From an uncultured Mycoplasmatota bacterium (GTDB lineage Bacteria > Bacillota_I > Bacilli_A > RF39 > UBA660), in the NCBI GenBank assembly GCA_947645535.1, contig CANSDD010000064.1:1-9405 (forward strand): a stretch of 9,405 nucleotides of DNA, read 5' to 3'. How positions within the stretch are numbered: position 1 is the stretch's first letter; every line of letters begins with the position of its first letter. The position numbers and the translations under genes are program-made. Below the pieces are notes generated by a model. The model made no database searches. It had not been told where the DNA came from and was given only the letters and a program-made list of their open reading frames with translations. Of the stretch, positions 5,464-9,405 are shown one piece after another.

Positions 5464-6893
5464 TTAGAATACCATCCTATTCCCAAAAATCCAATTACGA
5501 TTTGTATATGAGCAATTTCATCATTATTTGTATCAGGAAGAACTTTTATATTGATTTTTTCTATCACAATCTCATTTGAAGCAACTTTTACACTCTCTGG
5601 TACATCATCTAGCATATATCCTTCAACTGTTTTTAATTCTTTGATTTGATATTCTCCATTTGGGATTCTCTCCCATACGATTTCTCCATTTTCATCTGTA
5701 CTTCTTTCATCTATTTTATCTCCATTTGCATTATAAAGTCCAAATATAACACCTGACAATAAAGATCCATCTGCTCCTCTTTTTATAATTTTTATTTTTC
5801 CTGTGGATAACTGATTTTTTACTTCTATTATAAAATCTTTTTCCACAGTATTGTTAATTTCAAAATGAATAACTTCTGAACTATCATATCCATCTAAAGA
5901 ATGAGTCTCAATTAAATAATATTTTCCATATGGCAGCTTTTTCGTTTTGGCATATCCATCCTTTGTTGTTAATACTTCTACTAATGCTCCTTTTTGATAT
6001 ATTATATTTCCAAAATGACCAATAATATCTTCCTCAGCATAAAGTTCAAATTCTACACCACTTTGCTCAATCCATTCAATTCCGTTATTGATATTATTTT
6101 TTTCGCCTAATTTATGAATTGTAATAGGTATACCTTCTACTTCTATCTTCATTTCAAAAGAAACAGGTTTCGTAAGTCGCAAGGTTGCTAAAGTCTGCGC
6201 ATTTTCTCTCCTATAAAGTAATGTTCTATTATAATCATAAGGCTTTATAACCCCAGTAAGCACTCTATCTTCCCATATTTCATTTGATGTAATATAATTT
6301 CCATCTATTTTGAAAAAACTTTCAAGAATATCAAAATGATTTAATACACCATTTCTATCTTCCAAAAATAATTTTTCTCCTTCATATACTTTTATAGTTG
6401 ATGAAACAAAAGAAGGAAGTTTTTTTGATTCTTCTATTAAAGATAATATTTCATTCTTTTCATTTTCTATCACAATTTCACTGCCACCACTTCGGGCATT
6501 TACCCAAGTAATTTCATAATCTGATACTAGCTCCCAAATCAGTTCTTGTGCTGCCAAATAATATTCTATTCTTTGGTGTCCTGGATACTCATATCCATAA
6601 TATCCATATTCTTCTATTTTTTCTTTTTCTTCTTCTGAAAACAATAAACTATCTAATCCATTTATCATTTCATATTCTCCAGCTTTGGCAGACACCTCTG
6701 GTTCTAAGCAATAAGCAAATTTACCATCTAAATAAAAGAATGCTTGCTTTTCTATATGCACACTTCCATCTGGTGCAGTCTCTACATAATATACACCATT
6801 TATAAATTGTTCTTCTAATAATACTGCTTCTACTTTAGATAGTGAAAAAAGACTTCCCATCAATCCAAGTAATAATATAATCATTTTTTTCAT
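5439..6893 (-). CDS. Wall-anchored surface protein with thioester-type adhesion domain and two Cna_B/SpaA domains
   Basis: A 484-residue exported protein. Residues 1-23 form a signal peptide (KK, hydrophobic core, cleavage near V21-E22-A23). The N-terminal region resembles a thioester domain: Cys62 in 'FAYCLEP' and Gln116 in 'AAQELIW' match the Cys and the TQ-x-A-I-W Gln that form the internal thioester in Gram-positive adhesins. Two Cna_B/SpaA-like domains follow (about 250-360 and 364-450). Each has an early Lys (near K261; K371), a Glu in 'YLIET' (E329) or 'YQIKEL' (E419) and a late Asn (N360; N448), as expected for intramolecular isopeptide bonds. The sorting signal is LPDTN (452-456), a short hydrophobic stretch (about 463-475) and a basic tail KCSKK. 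AAGGAG with 7-base spacing supports the start. It overlaps the sortase gene by 25 bases. Likely role: covalent attachment to host or neighbour-cell surfaces. The domains are recognised by eye; the thioester and isopeptide bonds are inferred. Confidence 0.82.
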   Translation of the reverse strand: MKKMIILLLGLMGSLFSLSKVEAVLLEEQFINGVYYVETAPDGSVHIEKQAFFYLDGKFAYCLEPEVSAKAGEYEMINGLDSLLFSEEEKEKIEEYGYYGYEYPGHQRIEYYLAAQELIWELVSDYEITWVNARSGGSEIVIENEKNEILSLIEESKKLPSFVSSTIKVYEGEKLFLEDRNGVLNHFDILESFFKIDGNYITSNEIWEDRVLTGVIKPYDYNRTLLYRRENAQTLATLRLTKPVSFEMKIEVEGIPITIHKLGEKNNINNGIEWIEQSGVEFELYAEEDIIGHFGNIIYQKGALVEVLTTKDGYAKTKKLPYGKYYLIETHSLDGYDSSEVIHFEINNTVEKDFIIEVKNQLSTGKIKIIKRGADGSLLSGVIFGLYNANGDKIDERSTDENGEIVWERIPNGEYQIKELKTVEGYMLDDVPESVKVASNEIVIEKINIKVLPDTNNDEIAHIQIVIGFLGIGWYSKCSKKLFH

Positions 6894-6914
6894 AAAATCT
6901 CTCCTTTCAGTAGC

Positions 6915-6943
6915 AATTTACCATATATAAAAACTTCTGACAA
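6915..6943 (-). promoter_or_regulatory. Promoter of the surface protein-sortase unit
   Basis: On the minus strand, TTGTCA (6943-6938) and TAAATT (6920-6915) are separated by 17 bp, and a TG lies one base upstream of the -10. The start would fall near 6908, just before the AAGGAG ribosome binding site at 6906-6901, so the leader is very short. Confidence 0.6.
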
Positions 6944-7000
6944 ATGACTGATTTTACTTTTCTGTACTATTATTTCTACAGATTTTAAAAATCTACTTAA

Positions 7001-7029
7001 CAAAAAAAGAAAAATGTCATCCATTTTTC
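7001..7029 (-). terminator. Intrinsic terminator of the dfx-lipoprotein unit
   Basis: Minus-strand 8-bp stem (7029-7022 with 7016-7009) with a 5-base loop, followed by seven T (7008-7002). The TGA stop of the lipoprotein gene lies in the loop. It isolates this unit from the surface-protein promoter. Confidence 0.7.
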
Positions 7030-7892
7030 CTCACAATTACATTTTTTATAGTATTTAAAATATTTTCATTATCTTTTGAAACGATATAAATTAAATAACT
7101 TCCTACTTCTGTTTGAATCCTATGATTTATAATATCTGTTTCATATTTTTTTTCTAATTCATTCATATATTTATCAATAGATTTTTTTACACTTTCTGCT
7201 TTTCCACTTCTTGGTTTTACAATCACATATAAGCTTACAGAATCTTCATTTTCAGATAAAACAGCTTCGTATTCTGAAATATATTCTTCTTTTACAGAAA
7301 AAATCTCTGAAAATTCTTTTAACGTTAATTCTTTTGGATTTTCAAACAATAATGAATGACTATTTTCTTGTATTATTTTCCATACATCTTCATTATTATA
7401 AGATAAAATATAAATGAAATATCCTTCATATTCTTTTTTCATGACATTTTCTATATGTCTTACACCTTCTATGGTAGCACCTTCTCTATTTATATATTCT
7501 TCAAATAGATTCTTATAATAATTATCAATTTCCTCTTTTAATATATCTTCTCTATCTTCAACTGGCTTTACAATAATATAAGAAGTATAAGAAAATGAAT
7601 TAAACTCTTCATTGTTCTCTACCATAAATAAAAAACCATGTCCTGTATCAATATTTTCCTTACTAATACCTAAATTTTGAACTGAATTTATATCTACTTC
7701 TTCCAAAGAATTAAAATAGCTACTATTTTTTAATACTTCTTTCACTTTAGAAATATCTAATTTTCGTGTTTTTAATTCTAAAATTTCTTTTTTCACTTCT
7801 TCTAAATCAATATTGCTATAAATTCCACAACCAGAAAAAATACTAAGTAGAAGAATACAAAAAACAAATAAAATAATACTGTTTTTTTTCAT
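7017..7892 (-). CDS. Lipoprotein with two tandem DUF4358-like repeats
   Basis: A 291-residue lipoprotein. The N-terminus has KK, a hydrophobic core and a lipobox S-I-F-S-G-C with Cys22, so it should be anchored on the outer face of the membrane. The rest appears to be an internal duplication. Unit 1 (about 45-175) carries 'SYIIVKPVEDREDILKEEID' and 'YEGYFIYILSYNNEDVWKII'. Unit 2 (about 190-288) carries 'LYVIVKPRSGKAESVKKSID' and 'VGSYLIYIVSKDNENILNTI'. Both follow the pattern of DUF4358 (a strand ending V-K-P, a helix, then 'G-x-Y-x-x-Y/V-x-S'), a Firmicutes lipoprotein family of unknown function that usually has a single unit. AAGGAG precedes the ATG, and only 9 bases separate it from the dfx stop, so it is cotranscribed with superoxide reductase. 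No enzyme motif is visible. The family assignment is by eye and moderately sure. Confidence 0.7.
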   Translation of the reverse strand: MKKNSIILFVFCILLLSIFSGCGIYSNIDLEEVKKEILELKTRKLDISKVKEVLKNSSYFNSLEEVDINSVQNLGISKENIDTGHGFLFMVENNEEFNSFSYTSYIIVKPVEDREDILKEEIDNYYKNLFEEYINREGATIEGVRHIENVMKKEYEGYFIYILSYNNEDVWKIIQENSHSLLFENPKELTLKEFSEIFSVKEEYISEYEAVLSENEDSVSLYVIVKPRSGKAESVKKSIDKYMNELEKKYETDIINHRIQTEVGSYLIYIVSKDNENILNTIKNVIVRKNG

Positions 7893-7901
7893 AACTACTC
7901 C

Positions 7902-8270
7902 TTATAATTCATTTTTCCAAAGCCCATGTAAATTACAATACGCATATACCGTTTTTATTTTTTTAGTTGTTTCATATGTCACAATTGGTTTTTGAATAGG
8001 TTTTAAATCAAATACTTTGATAGTTCCATCTTCAAATTCTAAAGCAATCCATTCAATATAATGTTCATCTAGCATAGGATGCTCTACTTCACCTACAGTT
8101 ATTTTATATTTATTATCTTCAAAAGATAAAATCGGAACATGCTTTTCTACTGCTGCTTCTACACTTCCTGCAATAAGTTCTTTCATTTCTTCATTACAAC
8201 AATTAGGAATAACTTCTCCTGAGGCTATTATCATAAAATTATTGCACTTTTTACACTTGTAAATTTTCAT
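7902..8270 (-). CDS. dfx: Superoxide reductase (desulfoferrodoxin, two-iron type)
   Basis: A 122-residue cytosolic enzyme that reduces superoxide to hydrogen peroxide without releasing oxygen, typical of anaerobes. The N-terminal desulforedoxin-like domain has all four iron cysteines: C6-x-x-C9 and C24-C25. The catalytic domain has the full Fe(His)4Cys set: H44 in the E-K-H-V-P motif (with E42 and K43, which tune the site), H64 in 'EHPM', H70 in 'EHYI', and C112 and H115 in 'YCNLHGLW'. The protein is therefore predicted to be a complete two-centre enzyme. It is the first gene of a two-gene unit with the DUF4358-like lipoprotein. A palindrome overlies its promoter and may be the site of a stress-responsive repressor. 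The reducing partner (a rubredoxin) is not encoded in this window. Confidence 0.95.
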   Translation of the reverse strand: MKIYKCKKCNNFMIIASGEVIPNCCNEEMKELIAGSVEAAVEKHVPILSFEDNKYKITVGEVEHPMLDEHYIEWIALEFEDGTIKVFDLKPIQKPIVTYETTKKIKTVYAYCNLHGLWKNEL

Positions 8271-8279
8271 ACAACCACT

Positions 8280-8308
8280 ACTTTCTTAATTATATTTTAA
8301 GAGAAAGT
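8280..8308 (-). promoter_or_regulatory. dfx promoter -10 inside a palindromic operator candidate
   Basis: A perfect TATAAT (minus strand, 8294-8289) lies in an inverted repeat, CTTAA (8285-8289) and TTAAG (8297-8301). This extends outward to ACTTTC (8280-8285) and GAAAGT (8303-8308) with a small bulge. No strong -35 is seen at the right distance; a TTGACT lies about 22 bp upstream. The layout and AT-rich inner sequence recall PerR/Fur-type boxes, but the match to the PerR consensus is only partial (about 9 of 14). Repressor identity is a guess. Confidence 0.45.
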
Positions 8309-8320
8309 TTAAAAAAAGTC

Positions 8321-8348
8321 AATAAAAAGAGTATCAAAGATACCCTTT
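8321..8348 (-). terminator. Intrinsic terminator of the glucosaminidase-like gene
   Basis: Minus-strand 10-bp stem (8348-8339 with 8335-8326, one G-T pair) with a 3-base loop and a T-rich tail. It begins inside the stop codon of the upstream gene and separates it from dfx. Confidence 0.75.
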
Positions 8349-9021
8349 ATGCTGCTCTTATTGCAGCAATATAATTATTTACTTTGGTGGCCCAAGTTTT
8401 ACTTTCCGCATATTTTGAATTCATTGCTTCTGGTGTTGTTAATCCAACCGCATAATAATTACGTGCTAGATTATCAATAAATCCATAAATTCCTTCATCT
8501 AATGTTGGATAGTAACGATAAGAACCACCATTACATTTCACATTTCCACCTTTTTGTCCTCCAACGTTGTTACATTGTTTTACAAGACCACTACAGTCCC
8601 ATTTGCACCCTGTTTCCTCTAAAACAATAGCAACTGCTAAATAAGGATCTACCCCAAGTTCTAATGAAGTACTGGCAAATAAATATCCTTTTCCAGCTAA
8701 CGTAGAATTTAAAGAACGGTCTAATTTTGCAGCCAATTCTTCAATTGTCATATTGTCATATACAATATGAGATTCTGTTGTTTCAAAAGATTCTTCTACT
8801 TCTGGCATACTAGCTTCTGTTTTTTCTTTGGCATTTATTTCGATACTCTCGCTTCTACTAAGCACAATAGCAGCATCTTCATTCCAAGCTTTTGAAATAA
8901 CAAAGCCATCATATACAAGACGCCCTACATATACACCAGTTCCATAAACAATACAGATTATTAAAAATAATCCAATTATTTTGGCTCCTCGAATCATCTT
9001 TTTCATCGAGTCTGTTTTCAC
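8347..9021 (-). CDS. Membrane-anchored glucosaminidase/lysozyme-like cell-wall hydrolase
   Basis: A 224-residue protein with a short basic cytoplasmic start, one membrane segment (about 13-33), a low-complexity acidic linker (about 55-90) and a C-terminal catalytic domain (about 108-222). The domain resembles FlgJ/LytG-type N-acetylglucosaminidases (Pfam glucosaminidase, PF01832): 'GVDPYLAVAIVLEETG' with E136 as the likely catalytic acid, 'NNVGGQKGG' in the place of the usual N-x-F/N-G-x-K-G, and 'YRYYPTLDEGIYGFIDNL' in place of the 'a.Y.s..eSi.dy' helix. Four cysteines (C139, C143, C150, C163) cluster around the active-site region, suggesting extracellular disulfides. The start is GTG at 9021, supported by GAGGTG with 7-base spacing; the later ATG (codon 6) has no ribosome binding site. 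A near-consensus promoter and a terminator make it a single-gene unit. Likely role: peptidoglycan cleavage outside the membrane. Confidence 0.72.
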   Translation of the reverse strand: MKTDSMKKMIRGAKIIGLFLIICIVYGTGVYVGRLVYDGFVISKAWNEDAAIVLSRSESIEINAKEKTEASMPEVEESFETTESHIVYDNMTIEELAAKLDRSLNSTLAGKGYLFASTSLELGVDPYLAVAIVLEETGCKWDCSGLVKQCNNVGGQKGGNVKCNGGSYRYYPTLDEGIYGFIDNLARNYYAVGLTTPEAMNSKYAESKTWATKVNNYIAAIRAA

Positions 9022-9058
9022 AAAATTTCACCTCTATTTTTCTTAGGAAAACAAAAAC

Positions 9059-9087
9059 ATCATAACAAATTCTATTAAAATTGTCAA
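9059..9087 (-). promoter_or_regulatory. Near-consensus promoter of the glucosaminidase-like gene
   Basis: On the minus strand, a perfect TTGACA (9087-9082), a 17-bp spacer and TATGAT (9064-9059). The start would be near 9052, giving a leader of about 30 bases with the GAGGTG site. This is the best sigma-70/sigma-A-type promoter in the window. Confidence 0.8.
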
Positions 9088-9134
9088 ATTGATGAAAAGA
9101 AAAACAGGTGGTAAATATTAACTTTTCCTTTTTT

Positions 9135-9405
9135 TTAAGGAATTATGAGTGTTTGACCTACTGATAAATTATTACTTGATAAATTATTTAATTCCTTAAG
9201 TCTAGCAACTGTTGTATTATATTCATTTGCTATTTTCCACAAACTATCTCCACTTTTTACTGTATATATATTTTCTCCTAATGTACTACTTGGAACATTT
9301 AATACTTGGCCTATAGAAAGTGTATTACTTGATAAATTATTTAAATTCTTTAAAATATCTACTGTTGTATCATACTTTCTTGCAATTGACCATAAGCTAT
9401 CCCCA
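9135..9405 (-). CDS. C-terminus of a LysM-repeat protein, 5' end outside window
   Basis: The last 89 codons of a minus-strand gene that enters from beyond base 9405 and ends in TAA at 9137-9135. It holds two LysM peptidoglycan-binding motifs. The first is cut at its N-terminus by the window edge (9291-9404, from 'GDSLWSIARKYDTTVD' to 'IGQVLNVP'). After an 8-residue linker, the second is complete (9138-9266, from 'YTVKSGDSLWKIANEY' to 'VGQTLIIP'). The 'LNNLSSN' segment and its DNA are nearly identical in both, a sign of recent duplication. LysM domains bind N-acetylglucosamine in the wall; the catalytic or other part of the protein would lie upstream, out of view. Its position before a wall hydrolase gene fits a wall-remodelling role. 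A short inverted repeat (TTCCTT/AAGGAA, 9125-9140) follows the stop but lacks a T-run, so I do not call it a terminator. Confidence 0.88.
   Translation of the reverse strand, partial: GDSLWSIARKYDTTVDILKNLNNLSSNTLSIGQVLNVPSSTLGENIYTVKSGDSLWKIANEYNTTVARLKELNNLSSNNLSVGQTLIIP

Noticed and set aside
4957..7019. Mycoplasma-type genetic code (TGA as Trp), considered because of the very AT-rich DNA
   Set aside because: TGA ends the sortase and lipoprotein genes at sensible family ends, and Trp is consistently TGG.
9118..9140. Terminator after the LysM gene
   Set aside because: The TTCCTT/AAGGAA hairpin has an A-rich, not T-rich, 3' side on the coding strand.

Overview
The window is very AT-rich and uses the standard bacterial code: TGG encodes Trp, and two genes end in TGA at sensible family end points. 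It encodes a sortase with a wall-anchored surface protein, a lipoprotein, LysM repeats, a superoxide reductase and a Feo ferrous-iron transporter. This combination points to a strictly or mostly anaerobic, low-GC Gram-positive bacterium (Bacillota, probably gut-associated). No species can be named from the sequence alone.

Left part, plus strand (1-4565). The window opens inside the last 68 codons of a PD-(D/E)XK nuclease-like gene, closed by a hairpin terminator that overlaps its stop codon. A 415-base gap follows. It holds a minus-strand fossil of an IS30-type transposase start, a cluster of inverted and direct repeats, and a strong promoter flanked by two copies of a 21-bp operator-like repeat. 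That promoter drives a toxin-antitoxin pair: a HigB/RelE-like toxin, then an antitoxin whose HigA-like DNA-binding domain is fused to an ImmA/IrrE-type zinc peptidase. After a terminator comes feoA-feoB (overlapping genes), closed by a hairpin that also serves the convergent neighbour.

Right part, minus strand (4563-9405, read right to left). First is the C-terminus of a LysM-repeat protein that enters from beyond the right edge. Next is a membrane-anchored, cysteine-containing glucosaminidase-like enzyme with a consensus promoter and GTG start. Then comes a two-gene unit of superoxide reductase (dfx) plus a lipoprotein with two DUF4358-like repeats, with a palindrome over the dfx promoter. 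Last is a surface-display unit: a secreted protein with a probable thioester adhesion domain, two Cna_B/SpaA-type domains and an LPDTN sorting signal, overlapping its own small sortase, followed by a small helix-turn-helix protein resembling the N-terminus of IS1202-type transposases.

Taken together, the minus-strand genes are largely cell-envelope functions (wall binding, wall cutting, wall anchoring, lipoprotein) with one oxidative-defence gene. The plus-strand genes are iron uptake and an accessory addiction/defence module beside mobile-element debris. The most interesting items are the thioester adhesin-sortase pair with its non-canonical sorting motif, and the three-domain toxin/antitoxin/protease module with paired operators.
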